From Chryseobacterium gambrini (GTDB taxonomy: Bacteria; Bacteroidota; Bacteroidia; Flavobacteriales; Weeksellaceae), in assembly GCF_900156825.1 (NCBI RefSeq), contig NZ_FTOV01000017.1, positions 1-64,000 on the forward strand: a stretch of DNA of 64,000 nt. The letters run 5' to 3'. The position numbers and the translations under genes were made by a program. Every line of letters starts with the position of its first letter. Position 1 is the first letter of the stretch. A model generated the notes under the pieces. That model was not told the DNA's origin and did not search any database. It saw only the letters and a program-made list of their open reading frames with translations. Positions 17,628 through 25,386 of this stretch are shown here, piece after piece.

Positions 17628-18518
17628 TTATGAAATAAAATCTGAAAGTCTGGGAAGGCAACATTGGGAACCTTTTGATTCAGAAACTCTTGCCGAAACT
17701 TCATTCCCGAATTTCACACACTCTTCTATAGAATTTCTGTGACAAAGAGCAATAGAAAATCCTACCGTAAAAGCATCGCCCATTCCCATTTTATACGCAG
17801 TTTTATCCTTATCGTTCCTGCAGTATTTCATTTCTGTACCATCAAAATAGATGGTAGAATTAATGTCATCTCTTACAAAAACTTTGTTAAAGTATTTTTT
17901 AAGAATGTCTTCTCTCTGATCTTCTCCGAAAACAATATGAAGTTCATTGCTTTTTACCACAATGAAATCTACATGATTTAAAATTTCATCGCTCAGACGC
18001 TGTGCAGGTGAAGCATACAATCCTACTTTTTTACCATATTTCTTGGCTTTTTTTATGGTATACTCAATTACCTTCATGGAGACTTCAAGCTGAAGAAGTA
18101 CGAGATCTGCTGTATGAAAGTATTTATCTGCCGCCTCAACGTGTTCTACCCTAAGATAATTATTGGCTGCAGGAACTACCACAATTGCGGTATTTCCGCC
18201 TGAAGTGGTTACATAAGCTGTTCCGGTGGCTTCACGATCCGTCTCAAAAACGAAGCCTACGTTCACGTTCTCATTCACCATGTTCCTCATAATCTGCTGA
18301 CCAAGCGGATCCATTCCAACACAGCCTACAAAGTAGACACTGGCTCCCAAACGTGCTGCACCAACTGCCTGATTGGCTCCTTTTCCACCAAAGTAACTTT
18401 CGGATTTTCGGGCAATAACCGTCTCGTTCTCACAGGGAACTTTTTCGGTTTCTAAAACAAGATCTATCGAAGAGCTTCCTACAACGATAATTCTTGGCTG
18501 TTCTGAGGAAAAATTCAT
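17628..18518 (-). CDS. PfkB-family sugar kinase, ribokinase-like
   Basis: 296 aa. PfkB kinases phosphorylate sugars or nucleosides using ATP. Signature 1 is GGKGANQAVGAARLG (about 43-57, after SYF), and signature 2 around GMGDAFTVGF (about 247) contains the catalytic Asp, with Met in place of the usual Ala of GAGD. Length and motif order match ribokinase (RbsK). No ribose transporter or deaminase gene is nearby, so the substrate is not certain and I leave the symbol empty. Confidence 0.82.
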   Translation of the reverse strand: MNFSSEQPRIIVVGSSSIDLVLETEKVPCENETVIARKSESYFGGKGANQAVGAARLGASVYFVGCVGMDPLGQQIMRNMVNENVNVGFVFETDREATGTAYVTTSGGNTAIVVVPAANNYLRVEHVEAADKYFHTADLVLLQLEVSMKVIEYTIKKAKKYGKKVGLYASPAQRLSDEILNHVDFIVVKSNELHIVFGEDQREDILKKYFNKVFVRDDINSTIYFDGTEMKYCRNDKDKTAYKMGMGDAFTVGFSIALCHRNSIEECVKFGNEVSARVSESKGSQCCLPRLSDFIS

Positions 18519-18602
18519 TAGTGTTTCTTATAGAATTAATATTTCGTGATTCTAACAAATTTATGACTTGAAATTTGAATTTCAAAAATAATTAACGAAA
18601 AA

Positions 18603-19238
18603 TCAACTAATTTCAATAAATTCTGTTACGATTTTTACAGGATTATTATTTTTATCAAATCCAATATAGCTTGCATAAAAACCTTCACCATATCCTGTTT
18701 CAAATGCAAAAATAGTTCCCGGATGATTTTCTGAAGGTTTTAGGAATGCAAACTGATCGATTGCTCCTTTTTCATCAAAGAAATATTCATGAAAAAATTC
18801 TTCATAGATCCCCATAAAATCAACACCTTTATTACGATACAATCTCTGTTCCAAATCGTTAAGACTATTCTGCGTATCCACATCCATAAAGCAGCCCATC
18901 CCGCTTTCCACAGGATATCCGAAAACTTCTCCTTCTGCAAGATCTTTTATGTTCTGCCCTTCTGTTGTCGCCAGTTTCCAGTCTGTAATTTCAGACTGGC
19001 TGAAAATAATTTCAGCATACGCCACACAATTGCTTTCTCTTTCCTTGTGCAGAAGAACTGCAAAATCTCCTTTCGGAAATGGTATTGAGAAAGGCTTCAT
19101 ATCATTTGTAATCAGAGGATCACAGGCAACAAGTTTTCCGCTGGAAAGATAAATTTTCCCAACTTCAAAGCTTTCCAGTAAAGGACTTTCTACGAAGTTT
19201 TTGGAGAACAGTTTTTTGATGTTTTCTATGTGTGTCAT
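18603..19238 (-). CDS. DUF4241 protein
   Basis: 211 aa. Family hallmarks: YLSSGKLVACDPL near residue 30, FPKGDFAVLLH, AYAEIIFS, and GYPVESGMGCFMD about 108-120, with Asp/Glu-rich middle. DUF4241 is a soluble family of unknown function, often encoded near toxin-immunity loci, but nothing of that kind is next to it here. Separate transcription unit between valS and the kinase gene. The gap to valS (19239-19304) holds a degenerate repeat-like stretch. Confidence 0.8.
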   Translation of the reverse strand: MTHIENIKKLFSKNFVESPLLESFEVGKIYLSSGKLVACDPLITNDMKPFSIPFPKGDFAVLLHKERESNCVAYAEIIFSQSEITDWKLATTEGQNIKDLAEGEVFGYPVESGMGCFMDVDTQNSLNDLEQRLYRNKGVDFMGIYEEFFHEYFFDEKGAIDQFAFLKPSENHPGTIFAFETGYGEGFYASYIGFDKNNNPVKIVTEFIEIS

Positions 19239-19304
19239 GTTATATTTAGACTAAGATGAAGGTTCAGGCTAAGCTCCAGGCTCAACCTTAACCTAAACCT
19301 TTTA

Positions 19305-21935
19305 TTATAAACTTTTTAATTTCTCTTCAAGAATGGCTATTTTATCTAGCGCATCTTTTTGTTTTTTCCTTTCAACCTCAACAATTTCCGGTTTTGCGTT
19401 GGCAACAAATTTTTCGTTGGAAAGCTTTTTATCTACAGAGATCAAAAATCCTTTCAGGTATTTTAATTCTTCTTCTGTTTTCGTTTTCTCTTCTCCCAAA
19501 TCCAAATTTTCACTTAGAGGAATTGAAATTTCTGTTGCGCCTACCAAAAATGTAAAGCTCGGCTTATCTGTTTTTGTTCCGAAATGAATTTCTGAAACAT
19601 TGCCTAATTTCTTAATCACGGATTCGTTAGGAAATTCTGAGGCATTGGTATAAATTTCAGCACCTTCTCTTGGAGAAATTCCTTTTGTCTGACGGTAATT
19701 TCTAACGCCGGAAATAATTTCTGCAGCAAATTCAAAATTTCGAATTATTTCTTCATCAAATTCACCTGCTTTTTTCTGCTGCGCGATAACCAACGCTTCC
19801 TCTGCTGTTCTTACAGAAATTAATTGCCAGATTTCTTCTGACTGGAAAGGTAAAAACGGATGTACCTGCTTCATTAGTTCTTCAAAAAGTTCAACAGTCT
19901 TGTTATAAACTTCTTTTGAAATACCTTCACCGTAATTTGGTTTGATTGATTCAAGATAATAACCACAGAAATCATCCCAAATCAATTTATAAATCAAATG
20001 CAAAGCATCAGAAATTCTGAATTTCTCAAACTGATTGTTGATCTCAGCAATTGTTTTATTTAATTTATTTTCAAACCATTCAATTGCCTGAAGTTCTGTT
20101 GAATTGGCAGGCTTATCTTCATGATTCCACAAATTGATCAATCGGAAAGCACTCCAGATCTTTGACATGAAGTTTCTTCCCTGAAGCATCAAATCTTCAT
20201 CAAAAAGAAGATCGTTTCCGGCTGCAGAACTTAATAAAATTCCTACACGAACTCCATCTGCTCCATACTTATCCATTAATTCCAATGGATCCGGTGAATT
20301 TCCTAAAGATTTTGACATCTTTCTTCTCTGCTTATCTCTTACAATTCCTGTGAAATAAACATTTTTAAACGGAACTTCTTTTCTGTATTCCAGTCCTGCC
20401 ATAATCATTCTTGCTACCCAGAAGAAAATAATATCCGGACCTGTAACCAAATCTGAAGTCGGGTAATAATAATTGATGTCTTTATTTTCAGGATCAAGCA
20501 ACCCATCGAAAACCGACATTGGCCACAACCATGAAGAGAACCATGTATCTAAAGCATCTTCGTCCTGTTTTAAGTTGTCAGTTGTCAGTTGATCGTTGTT
20601 GGTTTTTTGCTTTGCAAGTTCTAATGCTTCTTCGATATTTTCGGCTACAACGAAATCATTTTCTCCGTCACCATAATAGAAGGCAGGAATTTGCTGTCCC
20701 CACCAAAGCTGTCGGGAAATATTCCAGTCGCGGATGTTTTCCATCCAGTGCTTGTAGGTATTTTTAAACTTTTCAGGATAAAATTTAACCTCATCATCCA
20801 TTACAACATCCAAAGCTGGTTTTGCAATTTCAGACATTTTCAGGAACCACTGTACAGAAACTTTAGGTTCAATAACTGCGCCTGTTCTTTCTGAAGTTCC
20901 TACTTTATTTACGTAATCTTCTGCTTTCAGCAAAAGATCTTTTTCTTCCAGTTCTTTCGCAATCTGCTTTCTTACCTCGAATCTATTTTTTCCGGCGTAA
21001 TGCAACCCTTGATCGTTCAGATTTCCGTCATCATCCAAAGCATCAATCATCTGAAGATTGTGTTTTTGTCCGATTTCGTAATCATTGATGTCGTGAGCAG
21101 GCGTAATTTTCAAAGCCCCTGTTCCGAATTCGATATCCACATATTCGTCCTCGATAATAGGAATTACCCTATTAACGATTGGTACGATTACTTTTTTACC
21201 TTTTAAATGTGCGTATCTCTCATCATTAGGATTGATACACACTGCAGTATCCCCGAAAATAGTTTCCGGACGCGTTGTCGCCACTGACAAATATTCATCG
21301 GTATCTGAGCCTGTCGAAGATTCAATAGCATATTTCAGGAAATATAATTTCCCATTCTGTTCCTTAAAGATTACTTCTTCATCGGAAATATTGGTTTTTG
21401 CTTCGGGATCCCAGTTTACCATTCTGTACCCACGGTAAATGAGTCCTTTGTTGTAAAGATCAACAAAAGATTTAATCACCTGCTGAGAAAGTTTTGGCTC
21501 CATGGTGAAACGGGTTCTGTCCCAATCGCATGAACATCCTAATTTTTTAAGCTGCTCAAGAATTGTTCCTCCGTATTTATCAGTCCATTCCCACGCGTGC
21601 TTTAAAAACTCTTCTCTTGTAATATCAGATTTATTGACTCCTTCAGACTTCAGTTTAGCAACCACTTTCGCTTCTGTAGCAATGGAAGCGTGATCTGTTC
21701 CCGGAACCCAGCAAGCATTAAAGCCCTGCATTCTTGCACGACGGACCAGCACATCCTGAATGGTATTGTTAAGCATATGCCCCATATGCAAAATCCCCGT
21801 AACGTTTGGCGGAGGAATTACAACAGTGTAAGGCGGCTTGTCATTGGGTTCTGAATGGAAGTATTTATTTTCCAACCAGTAATTGTACCACTTTTGTTCT
21901 GTTTCCTGTGGATTGTACTTTTCTGAAATCTGCAT
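19305..21935 (-). CDS. valS: Valine--tRNA ligase
   Basis: 876 aa class Ia aminoacyl-tRNA synthetase that charges tRNA-Val. HIGH motif as HMGH in PPNVTGILHMGHM (about 39-51), editing CP1 domain with TTRPETIFGDTAV, KMSKS in RRKMSKSLGN, anticodon-binding helices, and a C-terminal coiled coil ending ILEEKLKSL. Two stretches look inserted: about residues 206-211 (SSTGS), whose DNA is an exact copy of a 15-mer found in an intergenic repeat, and about 443-455 (NNDQLTTDNLK), whose DNA is a GTTGTCA tandem repeat. Both keep the frame and lie in surface-type linkers, so the enzyme should work. Monocistronic, divergent from the DUF1573 gene. Confidence 0.97.
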   Translation of the reverse strand: MQISEKYNPQETEQKWYNYWLENKYFHSEPNDKPPYTVVIPPPNVTGILHMGHMLNNTIQDVLVRRARMQGFNACWVPGTDHASIATEAKVVAKLKSEGVNKSDITREEFLKHAWEWTDKYGGTILEQLKKLGCSCDWDRTRFTMEPKLSQQVIKSFVDLYNKGLIYRGYRMVNWDPEAKTNISDEEVIFKEQNGKLYFLKYAIESSTGSDTDEYLSVATTRPETIFGDTAVCINPNDERYAHLKGKKVIVPIVNRVIPIIEDEYVDIEFGTGALKITPAHDINDYEIGQKHNLQMIDALDDDGNLNDQGLHYAGKNRFEVRKQIAKELEEKDLLLKAEDYVNKVGTSERTGAVIEPKVSVQWFLKMSEIAKPALDVVMDDEVKFYPEKFKNTYKHWMENIRDWNISRQLWWGQQIPAFYYGDGENDFVVAENIEEALELAKQKTNNDQLTTDNLKQDEDALDTWFSSWLWPMSVFDGLLDPENKDINYYYPTSDLVTGPDIIFFWVARMIMAGLEYRKEVPFKNVYFTGIVRDKQRRKMSKSLGNSPDPLELMDKYGADGVRVGILLSSAAGNDLLFDEDLMLQGRNFMSKIWSAFRLINLWNHEDKPANSTELQAIEWFENKLNKTIAEINNQFEKFRISDALHLIYKLIWDDFCGYYLESIKPNYGEGISKEVYNKTVELFEELMKQVHPFLPFQSEEIWQLISVRTAEEALVIAQQKKAGEFDEEIIRNFEFAAEIISGVRNYRQTKGISPREGAEIYTNASEFPNESVIKKLGNVSEIHFGTKTDKPSFTFLVGATEISIPLSENLDLGEEKTKTEEELKYLKGFLISVDKKLSNEKFVANAKPEIVEVERKKQKDALDKIAILEEKLKSL
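20574..20598. repeat. GTTGTCA tandem repeat inside valS
   Basis: GTTGTCAGTTGTCAGTTG on the plus strand, in frame within valS, encoding part of QLTTDN on the minus strand. Unit length 7, like the other tandem repeats of this window. The encoded stretch interrupts the usually short linker before DALDTWFSSWLWP. Confidence 0.55.
21305..21319. repeat. Intergenic repeat word inside valS
   Basis: CTGAGCCTGTCGAAG, identical to 6617-6631 in the nrdB-nrdA gap. In valS it encodes SSTGS within the editing-domain entry, just before SVATTRPET. Confidence 0.7.
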
Positions 21936-21963
21936 AAATTCTTTTACTTTAATTTACAATTTG

Positions 21964-21971
21964 CAAAAATA
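21964..21971 (-). promoter_or_regulatory. -7 box for valS
   Basis: TATTTTTG on the minus strand, 28 nt before the valS ATG. Confidence 0.45.
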
Positions 21972-22012
21972 GTCTAAAGAAAAATATTTTAAGTATGAAT
22001 TAAAATAATTTT

Positions 22013-22020
22013 TAACTTTG
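22013..22020 (+). promoter_or_regulatory. -7 box for the DUF1573 gene
   Basis: TAACTTTG, exact TAnnTTTG match. It overlaps a TTG upstream in-frame start, which supports the ATG at 22063 as the true start. Confidence 0.55.
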
Positions 22021-22062
22021 TTTTTCAAAATTTATCTAACAACATATTTAATATTCAAGAAT

Positions 22063-22557
22063 ATGAAAAAATTAATCGCAGGAATTGCATTATTCGGAAC
22101 CTTCGCTCTTGCATCTGCACAAACGATTACGTTTGACAAAACTACTTTCGATTACGGAAATGTAAAGCCAAGTTCAGACGGTATCAGATTCTTTACGGTA
22201 ACCAATACAGGAGATAAGCCTCTTATTTTATCGAATGTAAAAGCATCTTGCGGATGTACAACTCCGGAATTCAGCCAGGATCCTATTCTACCCGGAAAAT
22301 CAGCTAAAATCAAGGTAGGATACAATACTGCAATCAACGGTGGTTTTAACAAAATGATCGAAGTATTTTCTAACGACCCTGTAAACAGCAGAAGCGTAAT
22401 CTACATCAAAGGAAACGTAGATCCTAATGCTCCGGATCCAAAGCCATTGACTCCAGAGGAATTGAAGGCTAAAGCTAAAGAAGAGAAAGCGGCTGCGAAA
22501 GCTGCGAAAAAGGAAGCAAAAAAAGCGGCTAAAGCGGCTGCTAAAACTGCTGCATAA
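22063..22557 (+). CDS. Secreted DUF1573 protein with Lys/Ala tail
   Basis: 164 aa. Signal peptide (about 1-20, ending ASA), then one DUF1573 domain, an immunoglobulin-like (ASPM/Hydin-type) fold: FDYGNVKPSSDG, FTVTNTGDKPL, and SCGCTTPEF with the conserved Cys pair. The last 40 residues are almost only Lys, Ala and Glu. Periplasmic or surface role unknown. I chose the ATG at 22063 because the upstream part overlaps the -7 box. Confidence 0.88.
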   Translation: MKKLIAGIALFGTFALASAQTITFDKTTFDYGNVKPSSDGIRFFTVTNTGDKPLILSNVKASCGCTTPEFSQDPILPGKSAKIKVGYNTAINGGFNKMIEVFSNDPVNSRSVIYIKGNVDPNAPDPKPLTPEELKAKAKEEKAAAKAAKKEAKKAAKAAAKTAA

Positions 22558-22583
22558 TGGTAAAATCTCTACTAAAATAAACG

Positions 22584-22610
22584 AAACCGTCTCATGGAGG
22601 CGGTTTTTTT
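22584..22610 (+). terminator. Terminator of the DUF1573 gene
   Basis: AAACCGTC pairs with GGCGGTTT (one G-U) followed by seven T. Confidence 0.85.
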
Positions 22611-22707
22611 ATTACATTTATATTAGGTTAGTTGATGGTTAACGGTTTTTAGCTGATAGATTGTGACCAAAATTAATCTTTAATCTTTTTAATAATTTAA
22701 AATAAAC

Positions 22708-23577
22708 ATGGACACTAACTTTTCAGACGATTTTTTGGTAAAAGGTAAATTTTCCATTAAAAAAGCTTCAACAGAATACAAAGGAAAACTTACTAAAGAA
22801 GAAGGGGAACAATTATTATTAAACGAAAAAGAAAAGCTTCGTGAGCTTCAGGAGAAATTGTATTCGGATGGAAGCCAGTCTCTCTTGGTGGTACTTCAGG
22901 CGATGGATGCCGCGGGAAAAGACAGCATGATCGAGCACGTTTTCGGGGGAGTAAATCCGCAAGGCTGTAATGTAACGAGCTTCAAAACTCCCACTTCGAA
23001 AGAATACACCCATGATTTTTTATGGAGACATTATTTGGCACTACCCCAAAAAGGAATGATCGGAATTTTTAACCGATCTCATTACGAAAGTGTACTGGTC
23101 TGCAAAGTTCATCCTGAATATAATTTAAGCGAAAAAACATGGAAATCCGTTAAAGATTTTGACGATAAATTCTGGGAAAACCGCTATGAAAGCATCAGAA
23201 ATTTTGAAAAGCATCTTGCCCAAAACGGAACGACCGTTGTAAAAATATTCCTGAATGTTTCTAAAGACGAACAAAAGAAAAGACTTCTCGACAGAATTAA
23301 CGAACAGGAGAAAAACTGGAAATTTTCCGCCGCCGATCTTCCGGAGAGAGCTTTATTCGAAAAATATATGGAATGCTACGAAACGGCAATCAATGAGACT
23401 TCAAAAGATTACGCGCCTTGGTATGTTCTTCCGGCTGATAACAAATGGTTTGCAAGAGTTGCCGCGATACAGATTATTATTGATGCTTTAGAAAAAATGA
23501 ATCTGCAGTACCCTAAATTATCGGAAGAGGATCGCGAAGATTTAGCGAAAGCAAAAAAACAACTGGAAAGCGAATAA
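22708..23577 (+). CDS. Polyphosphate kinase 2 family protein
   Basis: 289 aa. PPK2 enzymes transfer phosphate between polyphosphate and nucleotides. Walker A-like loop QAMDAAGKDS (about 65-73), Walker B-like region with DFLWRHYLALP, and the lid arginine segment FNRSHYESVLV. One PPK2 domain; the sequence resembles class III enzymes that can phosphorylate both AMP and ADP, but class cannot be fixed by eye. Single gene; 22620-22665 before it holds a degenerate TTAGTTGATGGTTAACGG repeat-like stretch. Confidence 0.9.
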   Translation: MDTNFSDDFLVKGKFSIKKASTEYKGKLTKEEGEQLLLNEKEKLRELQEKLYSDGSQSLLVVLQAMDAAGKDSMIEHVFGGVNPQGCNVTSFKTPTSKEYTHDFLWRHYLALPQKGMIGIFNRSHYESVLVCKVHPEYNLSEKTWKSVKDFDDKFWENRYESIRNFEKHLAQNGTTVVKIFLNVSKDEQKKRLLDRINEQEKNWKFSAADLPERALFEKYMECYETAINETSKDYAPWYVLPADNKWFARVAAIQIIIDALEKMNLQYPKLSEEDREDLAKAKKQLESE

Positions 23578-23670
23578 TTTGAAATGGGGAAGGAAGCTTG
23601 AAGAGGGAGGTTTAAATGATTGCGTTGAAGACTTCCTTCTTTCAGCCTCTAACTTCCAGCATAAAAAAAC
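23578..23670. repeat. Degenerate AAGGAAGCTTGAAGAGGGAGG-type repeat region
   Basis: Purine-rich direct repeat around 23583-23612 and a partly complementary pyrimidine-rich stretch (CTTCCTTCTTTCAGCCTCTAAC) at 23631-23653. Similar words occur at 4373-4455. No gene. Confidence 0.4.
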
Positions 23671-23995
23671 CACGAGAAAATCTATAAGCCGGATTTTGTT
23701 CTTCCGAAGAAGTGCCTGTTATTTATCTGCGTCTTACATTGCTGCAAAACTTTAGCTGATTACCCCTCGGCTTTCAGAGCGAGCAACTCCTATTTTCACT
23801 GCTGAAAAGAACCGATATACTTATCATTGCACCACAAAGAGTTTACCTGGTTTCACTACAGCCGAACTGTACATCCTTTCTGTTGCACTTGTCCTACCCT
23901 CTCGGGTGACGGATGTTATCCGCTTTGCTGCTCTACGGTGTCCGGACTTTCCTACCTCCCGTGAAACGGGAAATCAACAAGCCGATTTTCTCGTG
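23663..23995 (-). ncRNA. rnpB: RNase P RNA (bacterial type A-like)
   Basis: About 325 nt, 5' end near 23995 and 3' end near 23671, ending in a T-run (23669 to 23663). This is the catalytic RNA that trims tRNA 5' ends. Conserved pieces read on the minus strand: GGAAAGTCCGGACACC near the 5' end (CR I), AGAGGGTAGGACAAGTGC followed by AACAGAAAG (CR II/III), GTGAAACCAGGTAAACTC and, near the 3' end, CAAAATCCGGCTTATAGAT (CR V). The ends CACGAGAAAATC and GATTTTCTCGTG close helix P1, which with the T-run also works as the terminator. Promoter at 24000-24028. Confidence 0.96.
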
Positions 23996-23999
23996 GCTG

Positions 24000-24028
24000 C
24001 AAAGATAGATAATTTGAAAATTTGACAA
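24000..24028 (-). promoter_or_regulatory. Promoter of rnpB
   Basis: On the minus strand TTG (24028 to 24026), 18-nt spacer, TATCTTTG (24007 to 24000); the RNA 5' end follows 4-5 nt later. The spacer and upstream region consist of a repeat-like AATTTGAAAATTTGAC stretch. Confidence 0.7.
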
Positions 24029-24133
24029 TGTGATAATTTGAAAATTTTCAATTTAAAAGCAGAATTATTATATTGGGTTTGCCCTATCCATTCATTTTCA
24101 AATTACTTAATTTTCAAATTCTCAAATTATATC
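24008..24133. repeat. Inverted AATTTGAAAATT-type repeats
   Basis: GATAATTTGAAAATTTGAC and GATAATTTGAAAATTTTC (24008-24050) face TTTTCAAATTACTTAATTTTC and CAAATTCTCAAATTAT (24096-24130) in opposite orientation. This could fold into a long imperfect stem. It separates rnpB from the divergent sigma-factor gene. Confidence 0.5.
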
Positions 24134-24165
24134 ATATCTTCGTGCTACAAAATTAAACATCCCAA

Positions 24166-24657
24166 TTGGCTTCAAAGGAAAAGGAATTTGCGCAGCTTAT
24201 TAAGGATAATCAGGGATTGATTATCAAGGTTTCGCGTCTTTATACCAATTCTTTGGAGGATGAGGAAGATCTTTTTCAGGAAATTGTGTTACAATTGTGG
24301 AGAAGTTATGACTCATTTAAAGGAAATTCCAAGATTTCTACGTGGATGTACCGTGTTGCCTTAAATACAGCCATTACTCTTTTCAGAAAAAAAAGCAAAA
24401 GCCTGCAGACGAATGAATTAGACATCAATCATGCAGATTTTGTGGAAGATGATGATGAAAAACAGCAACAGGTATCACTTTTGTATACAGTAATCAAGAC
24501 GCTTCCCAATGTGGAAAGAGCAATCGTGATGATGTATCTGGATGATTTGCCTTATAAGGATATTGCAGAAAACCTAGGAATCACCGAAGTAAATGCGCGT
24601 GTGAAAATGAACAGATTAAAGAAAACCCTTAAAGAACAGATGGAAAAATATGCCTGA
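24166..24657 (+). CDS. ECF-type RNA polymerase sigma factor
   Basis: 163 aa, group 4 sigma factor. Region 2: LIKDNQGLIIKVSRLYTNS, DEEDLFQEIVLQLWRSYDSF, STWMYRVALNTAI; region 4: LDDLPYKDIAENLGITEVNARVKMNRLKKTL (HTH). The start is TTG at 24166; no ATG or GTG fits better. The downstream gene overlaps by 8 nt, a strong sign of translational coupling, and is likely its membrane partner. Target genes unknown. Confidence 0.9.
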   Translation: MASKEKEFAQLIKDNQGLIIKVSRLYTNSLEDEEDLFQEIVLQLWRSYDSFKGNSKISTWMYRVALNTAITLFRKKSKSLQTNELDINHADFVEDDDEKQQQVSLLYTVIKTLPNVERAIVMMYLDDLPYKDIAENLGITEVNARVKMNRLKKTLKEQMEKYA

Positions 24658-25324
24658 ATTTGATTTGGACAGTTTTAAGAAAACATGGCAGGAACAGCCT
24701 GTTCAGGAAAAATATGATTACAATGAGATCCTTCAGATGCTCAACAAAAAATCGCGCAATTACGTAAAGTATATTTTCTGGATCAGTGTTATCGAATTTT
24801 TATTCTTTACATTAATAGGATTATTCTACATCATTCAGGGAAAGGAATCCAACTCTTTCATTAACATTCTTACAAAACTCGGTGTACAGAGAACTTCGGA
24901 ATTAGAAAATACATTCGACAATATTTATCTGGTCTTAAAAGTTCTAAGTTTAGCCATTACTGCTTATTTTGTATTTAAATTTTATCAAAATTATAAGGTT
25001 ATAAAAATTGAGGAAGATCTTAAAAGATTTATCCTTAAGATCATTAAATTTAAGAAGACAGTGAATGCTTTTATTTTAATTAATATTGCGTTACTGATTA
25101 CTTTTACATCTATTTTTACAATCTTTGTTTTTTATATCCTAAATACTCAGAACGTAGAAATTACCAATTCTACGCTTATAGGATTTATAGCAGGTATCAT
25201 TATAAGCACTGCTTTTACAGTAATAATGGTATGGCTGTATTACAGAGTTGTTTATGGGATTATCATCAAAAAGCTTGATAAGAATTTAACTCAGCTGAAA
25301 GAAATCGATTCACAGGAAATTTAA
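24650..25324 (+). CDS. Membrane protein coupled to the ECF sigma factor (putative anti-sigma factor)
   Basis: 224 aa. Soluble N-terminal segment (about 1-38, LDSFKKTWQEQPVQEKYDYNEILQML), then membrane spans at about 40-62, 98-115, 140-165 and 178-200, and a charged C-terminal tail. Starts 8 nt before the sigma stop. An N-terminal cytoplasmic segment plus membrane spans after an ECF sigma gene is the usual layout of membrane anti-sigma factors, but no known anti-sigma domain is recognisable, so the role is inferred from context. Confidence 0.75.
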   Translation: MPEFDLDSFKKTWQEQPVQEKYDYNEILQMLNKKSRNYVKYIFWISVIEFLFFTLIGLFYIIQGKESNSFINILTKLGVQRTSELENTFDNIYLVLKVLSLAITAYFVFKFYQNYKVIKIEEDLKRFILKIIKFKKTVNAFILINIALLITFTSIFTIFVFYILNTQNVEITNSTLIGFIAGIIISTAFTVIMVWLYYRVVYGIIIKKLDKNLTQLKEIDSQEI

Positions 25325-25386
25325 ACTGAAAAAAGCAGGAATTTAAGATATTATTGTTAATTTTATTTAACCAAATCTTTCATTCT

